DNA of 64,000 nt, from positions 84,590,112 through 84,654,111 of the forward strand of contig CM068380.1 of assembly GCA_034770075.1 (NCBI GenBank), in the 5' to 3' direction. The stretch is from Aralia elata. Its lineage: Eukaryota; Streptophyta; Magnoliopsida; Apiales; Araliaceae. Each line of letters opens with the position of its first letter. Within the stretch, counting starts at the first letter, position 1. The translations under genes and the position numbers were made by a program. Of this stretch, positions 26,304 through 37,404 are shown in pieces. The notes beneath the pieces were generated by a model, which was given only the letters and a program-made list of their open reading frames with translations, ran no database searches and was not told the DNA's origin.

Positions 26304-26665
26304 TGTTAGAATTGGATTACACACACGCACACGACAGTAATGAATCAACACAGAGATTTACGTGGTTTCCCAAAACTTGGGTACGTCCACGGAAGCGGCT
26401 ACTTTTTTTTTTTTATTATTCAATATGTTTCTGTATGACATAGGGTTATACAATAAAGAGTATTTATCTAACACTAATCCACATTATAGTCTGAATACCC
26501 ATAATCCTCTTATAACACAGTACCATACTGCGGGGAGCTATGCCCCCCACACCCCCCCCCCCCAAAACCTTTGCTCCAAACCCGATGGGTCAGTGTGTCG
26601 CAAAGTTCCGCTCCGCACTTGGCCTTTTTCGAGAACTTCTTAGTTATGAGTCACAAGTTCCAACA
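26304..26665. mobile_element. Solo LTR of a retrotransposon, with 5-bp TSD
   Basis: This 362-bp sequence starts TGTTAGAATTGG and ends CAAGTTCCAACA (TG...CA ends inside inverted TGTT/AACA). It is flanked by an exact 5-bp duplication AGTTC at 26299-26303 and 26666-26670. Inside are GAGATTTACGTGGTTTCCC and GTACGTCCACGG, wording I associate with Ty1/copia LTRs of plants. No internal retroelement domains remain, so recombination between LTRs is inferred. Confidence 0.85.
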
Positions 26666-26842
26666 AGTTCCTAACCCTAATTACAATATATATATTTTTA
26701 ATTTATAATTGTAAATTTGCATTAAACCCATGGAAGAATTTGGTTAAAGTTTGGATTTGAAGTTGAAACTTGAAGAGATTCTACTTTCCTTGTCTGTTGT
26801 TTGATTTTTGCTTCAATTTAGTTTTGTATTTTTGGTGTAAAG

Positions 26843-27180
26843 ATGTTCAGGAAACACCAATCTGGGAAAAAAAAAAATAAGAGAAAAAGAGTAGAACAAC
26901 TCACTCAATCTCAGAAGGGAGCTCTTGATAAGTTTATTGTTAGCAAAACTGATTGTTTTTCTTAATGTTTCAATTACTTATAGGGTATTATTAACTATCT
27001 GCTGAAAGAAATTTTTCGAAGTTGAAATTGTTAAAAAATTACTTGTGATCGATTATAACACGAGAAAAGTTAAATGAGTGGGCAACCATGTGCATCGAGA
27101 AGGATATGCTTAAGCTTGATTTTGAACATTTTATTGAAAATTTTGCCTCTAGAAATACTAAAAGAAGTATTTTTCAATGA
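26843..27180 (+). pseudogene. hAT transposase (TTF-type / ZMYM1-like) relic, internally deleted
   Basis: The N-terminal fragment starts at the ATG at 26843 and ends in TAA at 26963-26965. It reads MFRKHQSGKK...KRKRVEQ and QSQKGALDKF, the start of plant zinc-finger MYM-type-1-like hAT transposases. A C-terminal fragment from 27001 begins AERNFSKLKLLKNYL, has an in-frame TGA at 27046-27048, and continues LNEWATMCIEKDML and ENFASRN to TGA at 27178-27180. That is the hAT dimerisation region. The zinc finger and catalytic core between them are missing, so only about 100 codons remain of a protein normally several hundred residues long. It is dead. Assignment is from motif memory without a search. 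Confidence 0.75.
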
Positions 27181-27718
27181 ATGTATTTTCATATATTTTG
27201 TTGTTGTCGAAATTCTCATATATTTTATTGTAATCGAAGTTTTCATATATTTTGTTATAGTCGAACTATTATGTTTTAAGCTCCGGAAAAGTATTTTTTT
27301 TATACAACTTGTACTTTTTATTTATTTATTTTTACTTTTTTTTATGAAAACAATGTTTTGAAGATGGTATCGTTTTCATTTTGCGTCCTGAACCACCAAA
27401 ATTTTAGAAACGGCGCTGGGTCTTGAAATTACTTTTTGCCTTCCATCTTATATATGTGATACAGCAGTAACGTGTAAATACAGTAAACTGCTTAAAAATG
27501 TTAATATGAAGTGTCTTTTGCCTCTTTTTCTCCTCAAGAGTCCTCTCTGCGATAAAAGTTATATAGTCCAATGCCCATATGTATGTTTTTATCGTGTTAA
27601 CAGTCTTAGCCACTAATTATATAAGAACTACTCTTGATACAAACAATAAAAGTTTACTCGGGAGTTGCAACCTTTACATGCAGTATGCTCTTATTATAGA
27701 ACAAAATCGAAAACAAGA

Positions 27719-27753
<35 letters not shown>

Positions 27754-27755
<2 letters not shown>

Positions 27756-29050
27756 GGAATGATCCACAGAAAACGTTAGCCTTGAGCACTGTTTCAGCTA
27801 ACTGTGATCCAACCGTCTAATATAAGATCCAAGGGCTGGGTGAGAGCGCGGCCGCTAGAGGGAGTAGCGGCCAGATATTAAAATAATTAAATTTTATACT
27901 AGCCGCTAGAGGGAGTAGCGGCCAGTCAAAATGACAGCGTTTTGACTGGCCGCTACTCCCTCTAGCGGCCAGTATAAAATTTAATTAGAGGAAGAGAGGG
28001 TAGAATGGGGATTTATCCTAGTCGCTAGAGGGAGTAGCGGCCAGGCAACTCAATTGAGCTCAATACATCTCTACTAATTTATGTATCCCGATGCATGGTT
28101 ATTGCTATGTTCCCCACCATATTCAAATGCCCATGCATTATTTTATGCTATGTCCAAATGCCCATGCATTATTTTATGCTATGTCTCCCACCACATTCAA
28201 ATGCATTGTTTACTCATGCATTATTTTATGCTTGTAAATAATTTTGTTATTTATTTAGTAATTTTCATTTTTATTTTATATCTAACTCTCTTATTTATTT
28301 TTATTTTAAATCACACACCTAATATGTCTACAAATAACTAATTATTAATAAGGCTTAATACTTTTATAACTCTATTGCTAGATTTACCAATTTATATTTT
28401 TATAGTAATAAACTCTATTAAATGATATAACTATTCTTTACTTTATATATTTTATCTTATTTTTTATATAAATAAAAATAATTATTAGGTGTGTGATTTA
28501 AAATAAAAATAAATAAGAGAGTTAGATATAAAATAAAAATGAAAATTACTAAATAAATAACAAAATTATTTACAAGCATAAAATAATGCATGAGTAAACA
28601 ATGCATTTGAATGTGGTGGAAGACATAGCATAAAATAATGCATGGGCATTTGGACATAGCATAAAATAATGCATGGGCATTTGAATATGGTGGGGAACAT
28701 AGCAATAACCATGCATCGGGATACATAAATTAATAGAGATGTATTGAGCTCAATTGAGTTGCCTGGCCGCTACTCCCTCTGGCGGCCAGGATAAATCCCC
28801 ATTATATCCTCTCTTCCTCTAATTAAATTTTATACTGGCCGCTAGAGGGAGTAGCGGCCAGTCAAAACGCTGTCGTTTTGACTGGCCGCTACTCCCTCTA
28901 GCGGCCAGTATAAAATTTAATTATTTTAATATCTGGCCGCTACTCCCTCTAGCGGTCGCGCCCTCACCCAGCCCTTGGATCATATATTAGACGGTTGGAT
29001 CATAGTTAGCTGAAACAGTGCTCAAGGCTAACGTTTTCTGTAGATCATTT

Positions 29051-29053
<3 letters not shown>
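27754..29053. mobile_element. 1.3-kb foldback element with arms of about 571 bp
   Basis: The left arm is 27754-28324 and the right arm 28483-29053 (inverted), separated by a 158-bp AT-rich spacer. The outer ends read GGGGAATGATCCACAGAAAA and, from the right, GGGAAATGATCTACAGAAAA. Mismatches between arms are few and scattered. Both sides are flanked directly by (TA)n, so any target duplication cannot be read. Each arm carries four copies of a GC-rich hairpin word (arms GGCCGCTA/TAGCGGCC, loop GAGGGAG) and a nested palindrome of about 100 bp centred on CAGTCAAAA...TTTTGACTG. The same ORF appears on opposite strands in the two arms (28081-28341 and 28457-28726); it is low-complexity and probably not a gene. 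A Mutator-type MITE is possible but not shown. Confidence 0.88.
27886..27984. repeat. Nested palindrome in the left arm of the foldback
   Basis: AATTAAATTTTATACT, a GC-rich hairpin word, then CAGTCAAAATGACAGCGTTTTGACTG, then the inverse of the hairpin word, then AGTATAAAATTTAATT. It is symmetric about roughly 27936. The inverted counterpart in the right arm lies at about 28822-28921 with centre near 28872. Confidence 0.85.
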
Positions 29054-29088
<35 letters not shown>

Positions 29089-29091
<3 letters not shown>

Positions 29092-30344
29092 ATTAGCGCG
29101 CATTTTTCTCATACTAGTCAAATCATCAATCTTGACTTTCATCCCGACATGTCGTCATATTGTAACAAAGTAACAGTGTTTTGAACCGTAAGTCTTTAAG
29201 TCAATGTTATGTTGCATAAACTATGGCATATTGGAATGCAAGAAATTGCATTTTTACTTGTTTGGTGCTGATTTATAATTTGACTCCACATGACCATGAA
29301 TGTTGGTATCAATAACTTCCTTGAAAGGTAGAGCACGCTTGTTGACAGATATTAATGAAAATTTCTTTAACTATACTTTTGTGTAAATAAGTTGAAATTT
29401 AATGTTGATTTAGTAAATAACTTGCTCTTCATTCTGTACAAGAGTAATGATCGTGGTGGCATCATTCACTTTTGGTTAAAATTTTAATTGACCTTAATAG
29501 GATGACATAATTTAGAAACTAATTTAATATTCTCTTTGTAAGTTAAATAATATAGAGGTTTAATTAGGTTTAGACGTCTATAGTTGAAAGGAGAAACTCT
29601 TATTTAGGAGGGTAGTGAGATACATTGTACTTATAAATTATAAATAATAAATAAGTTTAATAAATTTCGAGTGTCTTAAAAGGGCAAGAAAGTGAATTAA
29701 AGAAAGATATTTCAGCTTTTGCATGGAGGAGATCAAAATCGAGTTTGGTAGTCAGATTCCATTTTTGCTTCCCTTGTATTATCCATTTTTCTGCTCTGGC
29801 CAATTAAATTGATTATATTGTTTTCCCACCTTATCTCCTCCTATGTGGTCATTTAATTGGCCATTCTCACAGGCTTGGCTTCCTGATCATTTATCACGGG
29901 CTGGGCTGGGCTGTCAGTAAAATAAATTTGGATGATTTACATATTCTATTACATTTTTAAAAATAATTACAACAATAGTGCACTCATAAAATCTTTACAC
30001 AACTAATTCACTTCCATATTTATTTACAATGTTAGTGCAATTAGGATTCCTTAATTTAGGGAATTAGTAAAGAACCCAATAAATTTTCCACGGTCCAACT
30101 AGAATGAATTTGAACCATCGTAGAAAGCTAAAATAGTGATGCCGCTAAGCGTAAGAAATGAAGGTCCTTCCTGTAGTCCTGTAACCCAAACTTCCAGCTT
30201 ATATAAAGATGATAATAAACAAAATATGAACTCTCTACAAATCACTAGGCAAAATAACAGGGGAATCCATCCAATTCATAGAGTGAGCTTAGATCAACTC
30301 TGCACAATCTAAAAGTGCAGAGTTAATTTGGTTACATAAGAAAC
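29089..30344. other. Downstream flank of the BCAT gene
   Basis: AT-rich; no gene is recognised. The part next to 30345 should contain the 3' UTR of the minus-strand aminotransferase gene. Confidence 0.5.
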
Positions 30345-33300
30345 CTACTTTAGCTTGACAATCCAATCCATATCGTCCTCTGCAAGACCCATTTGTAGTC
30401 TAGTTAGTGCAGAATACAGTTGTTGTGCCACAAGGCCAATCCCAGAGCTTCCATAAGACACCCTGCACAATAAAACAGTATATTGGTTTTCATTAAAATG
30501 ACTCGGGCACTAGGCTCCACCATGAGCAAACTTGCAGTTCACAAAGCCATTTTATTACACAGATTGACTTCAGCACTTGGGCTAGTAGCTTTGCACCATT
30601 TTATTTCATGCTTTGTAGTTTTCTGTTTTGTTATTACTCATATTATGTGTGCGGCTACTTGTGAGAATAAGTTCTATTATGTCATCAGAAAGTTTAATGA
30701 CATAGTTATTTACTACATGAGCATCCAAGTAGCTAAAGCAAAGTACTAAAGCATTCAAATGAACCAGGCTATGATCCTCAGACATTGAAGTGATCAAGTA
30801 TAACCTCACTTCACAGTTCAGACATGGAACAAATACAGTAACCTATACCTTTTACCAAGATAAGTTATGCTGCCCACAGGTGATACAACCACGGCTGTTC
30901 CAGTAACAAATACTTCATCAGCATCAAGCAACTCATCCACTGTTACCATTTTTTCCTCGGCCTACATAGTAACATATCAGTATAAAACAAATTCTGAAAT
31001 GAACACGAAGGCTAATAAATAGTAGAGATGTGCTGTCAAACTCATCACCCTAGGTCCAAGAGGAATAAAAGAAATAAAGAAAAGTATGCGTGATTTGATC
31101 ATCTGATGAGACTAGTTGTTACCGACGTACTCGTATAATAATGCTACAATATTTTACTTCCTAAGTGAATTCTGGGGGAATACTGTATACATAATATCAA
31201 ACTTGATAAAGAAAATCCTGAGAAACAACATTAACATTGAAGCGTAGATGTTTTATGTGTAAGAACATGCATAGGATTTAATCACTACTTGAAAGATCAA
31301 AGTAAATTTCTTAATTAAACACCTACATCCAATGTGAAGGTTAATTATAGTGGAGGTGATTGAACAGAGGAAAAATAAAACTAAATTATATAACCTCATT
31401 GAAACAAAATATATGGAACATTTAGAAATAAGAGAAACTCAGCTAATAGACAACTAATGATAATCTAAAAGATTTGATTGGACAGATAACTGAAATATGA
31501 TTTCTATTACACTTATATTTATTGTTTAAATGAATCTAAGGCCGACCAACTGATTAAAAACCAACAACCTTTTTAATAAAATTTTAGAATCATCTTAGAA
31601 ACATACACCAAAGATGATTTGATCTTTTCCTCCCAATATAAATGCCCCCTTACAAAATCTCCCCAAGTAATACAATGGTTCCTCCCACTTAGATGGGGTT
31701 TTTTTTCAGGGACGGAAGAGGTACTATACTGCCTGGGGGCCTGGGCTACCCTAAAAAATTTGAGTTTCAGGCCCACTAAGATCTATGAAAAAAATTAAAG
31801 TATATACTCTTTGAAAAAAATATGAGAAAGTGCTTCCTCTGTTCCAAATATACAAGTTATTTTAATTTTTGTCGTCAATTTGAAATATGGGCAAATTCAT
31901 AAATATATCACTTTTCCCATTTTTTAGTATCATTATATGAATATCAAATTTTATGGTCTCTCTTTGTTGCAGTTTGTGTACTATAAAAGGGTCCATATTA
32001 CTCTGCAATACAAAGAAATCTTATTTCAACTGGACAGTATAAAATTGTCTACAAAATTTGGAACGGTAGAGGTGTCCCGGGCCCCCGATAAATTATTCAT
32101 GATCTTACAGTATTGTCCTGCCAACCCCCCCCCCCCCTCCCCCTCCCCCCCCCCCCCAAAAAAAAAAGGCACCCGAAAAAGAATATTCTGGCTTCGTCCC
32201 TGGTTTCTTTATTTTCAGTAAACTGGAATTATTAGAAGGAAAAAAATTCCATGATGCTAATCTAGGTGTAGTTCTATGTTATTAATATTACAAGCTGATA
32301 CAGAATTTTGAGTACATTATTTAACAACTTAAATATTAGTCCTTTCTTTGACCCAATACTGTGCATAGCGACGGGCAAGGCATAATATTTGCATCTACAT
32401 GCAAGCCCAAGCCTATAGCAGCCTTATCCACTTCACATTACTTCTTCTTCTTCTTGTATTGTTCTTTCTATCCAACTGTCCCAATATTTCACACTGTCAA
32501 ATTATAAAGAATCAAAAATTCAGAGCTCAGAAGATACCTGAAATCCAAGGCTACGAGCGACATCAATAATACTCTTCCTTGTAATGCCAGGTAGGATGGT
32601 GCCTTTTATTGCAGGAGTAGATATAACATTATCCTAAAAGAGCATGGTAATAGAAACAATATTAGAAGTACTGCCATCAATTATATACAGTATTAAATTT
32701 AGCCAAATGATGTACAACAATAAGGAAAGAAAAATTGTATTCTTGTGTGGCCCACCAAAACTTAGCAGTTGAATCTTAAGGGAAAATTTTCATAAGGGAA
32801 AATTCATTCTAATCTCAGCAGGTCCTGTACTAAGCCTTTTATATGGATGATACTAGTACTAAAAATTCCAGACATAGTAATCATTTAAAAGTAAATACTG
32901 GGTTACACAATATATTTACATGTTTTTAAGATGTCATTAATAGTATGCAATTCATCTGATCGGCAAGGAACAATTCCATTCATTTTTATTTAATTTTTTA
33001 CAAGTAATAGAAAAGAAATGGCACAAACAGAAAATCCATTTTAGGAACATCAAATACAAAATTCTTGAGAGAAAAGTTTATGATTGAATGCTATTCTCCC
33101 CAAAAGAACATGTCACAGAGAGAGAGATCACCATTGGGTTTCTGAAGATAAAAAAGTGAAGAACAAATGCTTTTCTCCCCAAAAAAACATGTAAACTGCT
33201 ATAATTGTAATCAGAATAATTGTTGAATATTTATTCGGCACAATCTAATGCAATAAAGAGCCTACCTTTACAACAAAAACATTGCAAGAGGAAACCTCTT

Positions 33301-36300
33301 CCAGATACTTTTTGTGAACACTATCAAGGTACAGAACATCAGAATAGCCTTTGGCTTTTGCCGCACTTTGTGCCTTCAGCACCTAAATTCATACTCGAAA
33401 TGATGACCAAAAGTTAGATAAGAAACAACAAAATATGCCATAAAGTTTGATAAAGTTTAATCATGAATTTTCACTCGCAATTTTCACATGATGACATGAT
33501 GTTGCTTAAAAGAAACGAGGACAATAAATGCCATCTGCTATCAATTTTGAGGCCTCAAACTCAATCTCTCCTCAGAATTTTCCATCAACACAATACACAA
33601 GAAGATGAAAAAATTCAACAAGATACAGTTACCTATGTGCTTTAAGAAGTTAAAAATACCCAAACTAATTCAAGAACTCTGCAATTTGAAGTATTGAACT
33701 TACATACAAATGACTAAAGGAGAGAGACCGCACATGTTATCAAGAGAGATCATTAGACAAGGAAAAGAAATATTAAGTAAGGGAGAATAGGAAAGGGGTA
33801 AAGGACGAAAAGAAACCTGAAGTGTAGAGAAACATTTAAATTATAAAATATAATTTAAAATATAGCTCCAAAGTTTGGGTGAACAGGATTAATCAATAAA
33901 AAACTTTTGTACTGGTGTATTAACCAACAAGAACAGGTAGGCAAGCTTACAGCAGCATAGTTTCCTATCGTTTTCACGCCTCCAGTACCACCAGGGGTTG
34001 CTCGATGCATTTCAGTCTCAACTACCAAATTTATTGGAGACAAACCTTCCTGGAATCAACAAAAGATAAGAAAACAATAAAATATTCCAGCCAAGAGATC
34101 TGCCAAATTTTGTATATATATGATGTCCTTACCATTTGAATGGTCCAAACACAAACACTGGGTTTATACGAGCACAAACACAAAGCAAGAGCATTATAAA
34201 ATTGGCCGTCTTGTTAATTATAAATGTTTAAATTCCACCATGAGCCTCAGAACCCCACATGAATTGAGAGGTATAAGGTCTGCATCCCACTGGAGCTGAT
34301 TATTAGACATATATTCATGCGCCATGATTTTCTCAATTATAAAAAGGAATAATGGAAAGAAAATTAACTGATAACATGGAAATAGATGGCATCTGACCTA
34401 ATCGCTATGTATATTTGTTAACTATAAACTAAAAATATTAATTACAAGAAAGTCAGTTATACATACACAAACGCATGCGGAAGCGCGCAACCACCCCCCA
34501 CTTATATACACACACACACACACACACATATATACACACACACGCACACACACACACATACACACACACACACACATGAGCTTTCTATTGTTTGCTGAGG
34601 ATACAAAATATCCCAAATTGAAGTAGGGATTTGGCGACCTATAAATGAAGTTCAAACAACAAAATTTTGAAATGAGAAATGGTAATATAGTATAATATCT
34701 CATGTGTCAGTCAGTTAATGTCATAGTTTTCTTTTATTTCATACCTACAAGAATGATCTCACAGAAGCACATTTTGACTAATTAGATCAGGATTACCTAT
34801 TATATGAAATGGAAACCTATATTCGAGTATAAACATTATACCTTGAAATAGTTACCAACAGGAGAAACGTAAATCAGAAAGGTGTATTCAGGAGCTGGTG
34901 CAAGGCCAAGAACAGTTCCACTCCCCATAAGCAATGGCCTTATATATAACGAACCTTTACCGGGGGGAGGTACCTGAAAGAAGACATTAAACAAAATTAT
35001 TCTCACATTTAACATCTATTACTCGTTATGCAGAAATTATGACATCACAAAGCTAAAGTTGCACATTACCCATCTTTCATTTGCTAAAACGGTGTCCTTT
35101 ACAGCTTCCACAAATTGCTCAACACTTGGTGAAGGCATGCACATACGCTCAGCACCGAAACTCATGCGCATCGCATTCTCCTCTGGACGAAACAGTAAAA
35201 TGTTGCCATCTTCAGTCTTATAAGCTTTCAAACCTTCAAATAAACCCTAAATACCAACAGATAGAATATAGTTATAATTTCAGCAGATGCAACTGAAACA
35301 AGAATCAATTAGAAAAAAGATTCAAAAAGGAGTAAAAGCTTCAAATAGGTTTAAGAGGGAAATATATGAAGTTCCAGGACATATGTTTCTTTGATAAGTA
35401 TGAAGTTTCAGAATTTACGTAATTCCTAGAGGTAATCCAACCAAGTACATGAGAGCTAGCTAATAAGATTTTGACGCAACGACCAAACGCTAGCTACTCA
35501 GTGATGCAACTAAGTATGCAAGGAATCTGTCTAAAGGATACTAACTCTCGAATAAGAAACAGGAAAAACAGTTGAACACTTGTCCTGAAAACCAACTGGA
35601 AAAAGCATCAACCAGACAAAAAGATATTCCATCTGCATTAGTTTCTCATAATTTCACTCTGTGCGGATATGCCCATCAAGAGAGGGACCAAACTGAAACA
35701 CTGGAAGGTAATTCCTCTAGAGAAATACACCCTGGGAACATTTTCTATAGCATCACCAACACTTCTTAAGGAAATAAAAGGTTAGAACTCCCATCTGGAT
35801 TGCAGAAAAAGAAAACTAAAGCATACATTACACTTTATATGAAAAAAGAAAAGCAAATTCTAGTTACATGAGATGGGAATTTAATAAACCCAGCAGGCAT
35901 GCAAAATCAAAGTCACCACAAATTAATATACAACATGCAAAAAATTAAGCACAAAAGTGAACGATTGAAATACTGGTCTGGGAGACCTCATTAGTTCAAT
36001 AAAAGATATTCCTTAGGGCTTAGATTTTCTTTTTCTCAATAACAAGATAACCATATCCTAGTTGGGAATTGAACTAGCCCATCTACTCTAAATTGCGGGA
36101 AGATAACTCCTTGAATTAAATTAAGTAATTCAAAATATAAATATAATTTTGCACCAGCAAGTGAGACTCAAATTGGGAACATAGTCCATGATGGGAGCGA
36201 AACAATGTCCAGAAAGCAATGCTATAGCCCACTTGTACACGGAAAATGAAAACAAAGAAAGCTATACAACAAGGAAACTTAGAATTGAATTCTTACATCA

Positions 36301-36965
36301 CCAAGTCATTACATACGTTTGAATAAAATATTCGGCACAAGATAAGGGTTAAGGAACTAACTTGCCCATAATTTAAGATTCCAGCAGATGGACTCAACTC
36401 AATGTTCCCAAAAGGCTGTAATTCACCTTTACCAAATTTTTCGCCTTTAGCACATTTCATGATATACATATAATCAGTAGGCAAAAAGCCGAATCCAAGG
36501 TTGTCCCAATCGATGTCAGGTAACGCGCATGGCTCATTGCTGTAATACAGGAGGACTTGTCAACATATGAAGGTAACTAATTTTGAAGCATACGCATACG
36601 TTTTCCAACCCCCAAAAATATAATATGAAAAAAAGATAACAGTTTGAAAATAAAAATGTACCTGACGGGAGATGCCACTGGAACAGTAGTACTATACGAA
36701 GCGAAATGAGACTGCTTTTGGAGCTGCACGCATTAGTAAAATTAACAATACAATGAAGCGATCAAATCTTTTGATAAAGAAAAGCACAATAGGAAGACGA
36801 GAAAAACGCTGTTCTAATGATTACCTTGAGAGATTGAGAAGAGAGCAACTGTTTTCCACCATTGAAGAGAGGAGGGGACAAAAGGGTAGCAGCGTTACGC
36901 GATGGACTGAGAAGATAATTGGGATTTGGGTGGTGAAGTCCTGCGAACACTGCGCCGCCTTCCAT
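30345..36965 (-). CDS. BCAT: Branched-chain amino acid aminotransferase, probably plastidial
   Basis: This PLP fold-type IV enzyme transaminates Leu, Ile and Val with 2-oxoglutarate. Ten exons: 36965-36825, 36723-36662, 36539-36362, 35246-35070, 34973-34842, 34049-33951, 33382-33266, 32633-32538, 30961-30849 and 30462-30345, giving 410 residues; all phases close. Residues 1 to about 65 are Ser/Leu/Asn-rich with few acids, a transit-peptide type. The catalytic domain then runs DWDNLGFGF, ILNYGQGLFEGLKAYK, LFRPEENAMRM, GSLYIRPLLMGSG, EMHRATPGGTGG-VKTIGNYAA (Schiff-base lysine about Lys256), DVLYLDS, GTILPGITRKSI, EVFVTGTA and the final DWIVKLK. Length and exon layout suit plant BCATs of the plastid group (Arabidopsis BCAT2/3 type); a mitochondrial location is the alternative. 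The 1.6-kb intron between exons 8 and 9 carries a hAT insertion. Confidence 0.96.
31707..32202. mobile_element. Non-autonomous hAT element in a BCAT intron
   Basis: A 496-bp insertion has inverted ends CAGGGACGGAAG (left) and CAGGGACGAAGCC (right, reverse complement), closely related to the ends of the element at 14814-15528. The flanking 8-mers (TTTTTTTT and GTTTCTTT) match only in part. It contains a long C-run followed by an A-run near 32126-32167. It lies inside the intron 30962-32537 and does not disturb the exons. Confidence 0.75.
34507..34576. repeat. CA/TA microsatellite in a BCAT intron
   Basis: Alternating (CA)n tracts with TATATA and CG interruptions lie in the intron between exons 5 and 6. 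Antisense ORFs through it are artefacts of the repeat. Confidence 0.9.
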
Positions 36966-37139
36966 TTTCTGTGTCTTCTGTATTTCTCTCTCCGTTGGAT
37001 CCTTCTATTTTGTGAGGAGAAGTCCGGAGACTAAATCGTAGTAAAGTACAACTCCCTCGGTTCCAAAAAGAGTTTCATTTCCAATTTTATTTTATTTTTT
37101 TAAAATGGCTTAATTGAAAGATAACAATATAAAATAAAA
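36966..37139. promoter_or_regulatory. BCAT promoter-proximal sequence
   Basis: This stretch lies directly upstream of the BCAT ATG on the minus strand and should hold the 5' UTR and core promoter. No clear TATA box was chosen. A Stowaway MITE starts at 37142, so it lies within about 180 bp of the start codon. Confidence 0.35.
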
Positions 37140-37141
37140 TA

Positions 37142-37402
37142 TTCCCTCCGTCCCAAATTAATTGTATTTCTAGGACTTTTTAAAGTCAAATTGACTATTT
37201 TTAAAACTAATCTTTTTACTATTTTTGCTAACATATAGGTGAAGATATTATAACCAAAAGAAAATATATATACAATTTATTACTAATTTTAATTTTTATA
37301 ATTTTAGAAATATATTTATATATGCTTAATTATTAATTTTAAAAATAGTCAATTTGACTTAAAAAAAGTCCTAGAAAAACAATTAATTTGGGACAGAGGG
37401 AG
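37142..37402. mobile_element. Stowaway MITE, copy 1 (261 bp)
   Basis: The ends TTCCCTCCGTCCCAAATTAA and, from the right, CTCCCTCTGTCCCAAATTAA are the classic Stowaway CTCCCTCCGTCCC motif. TA duplications are at 37140-37141 and 37403-37404. The arms remain paired well into the interior (AAAGTCAAATTGACTATTTTT and its inverse). Confidence 0.93.
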
Positions 37403-37404
37403 TA

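Larger units (their letters stand above)
25844..27418 (+). mobile_element. Degenerate hAT element containing transposase relics and a solo LTR
   Basis: The left end CAGGGTTGTTCTTGAG and the reverse complement of the right end, CAGCGCCGTTTCTAAA, are imperfect inverted ends of hAT type. Between them lie a pyrimidine-rich leader with a possible donor (about 26105-26245), a later-inserted solo LTR (26304-26665), and N- and C-terminal fragments of a TTF/ZMYM1-like hAT transposase (26843-27180). No matching 8-bp duplication was found, so the borders are tentative. The identity of the coding relics is firmer than the borders. Confidence 0.55.

Noticed and set aside
26362..26643. ORF inside the solo LTR
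   Set aside because: It crosses LTR sequence and a C-homopolymer; no domain is visible.
28081..28726. Matching ORFs in the two foldback arms as real genes
   Set aside because: They repeat only because the DNA is an inverted repeat. The peptides are low-complexity, and there is no sign of a promoter or splicing.
34422..34703. Cysteine-rich small secreted protein ORF
   Set aside because: The VCVCVC peptide is a translation of a (CA)n microsatellite in a BCAT intron.
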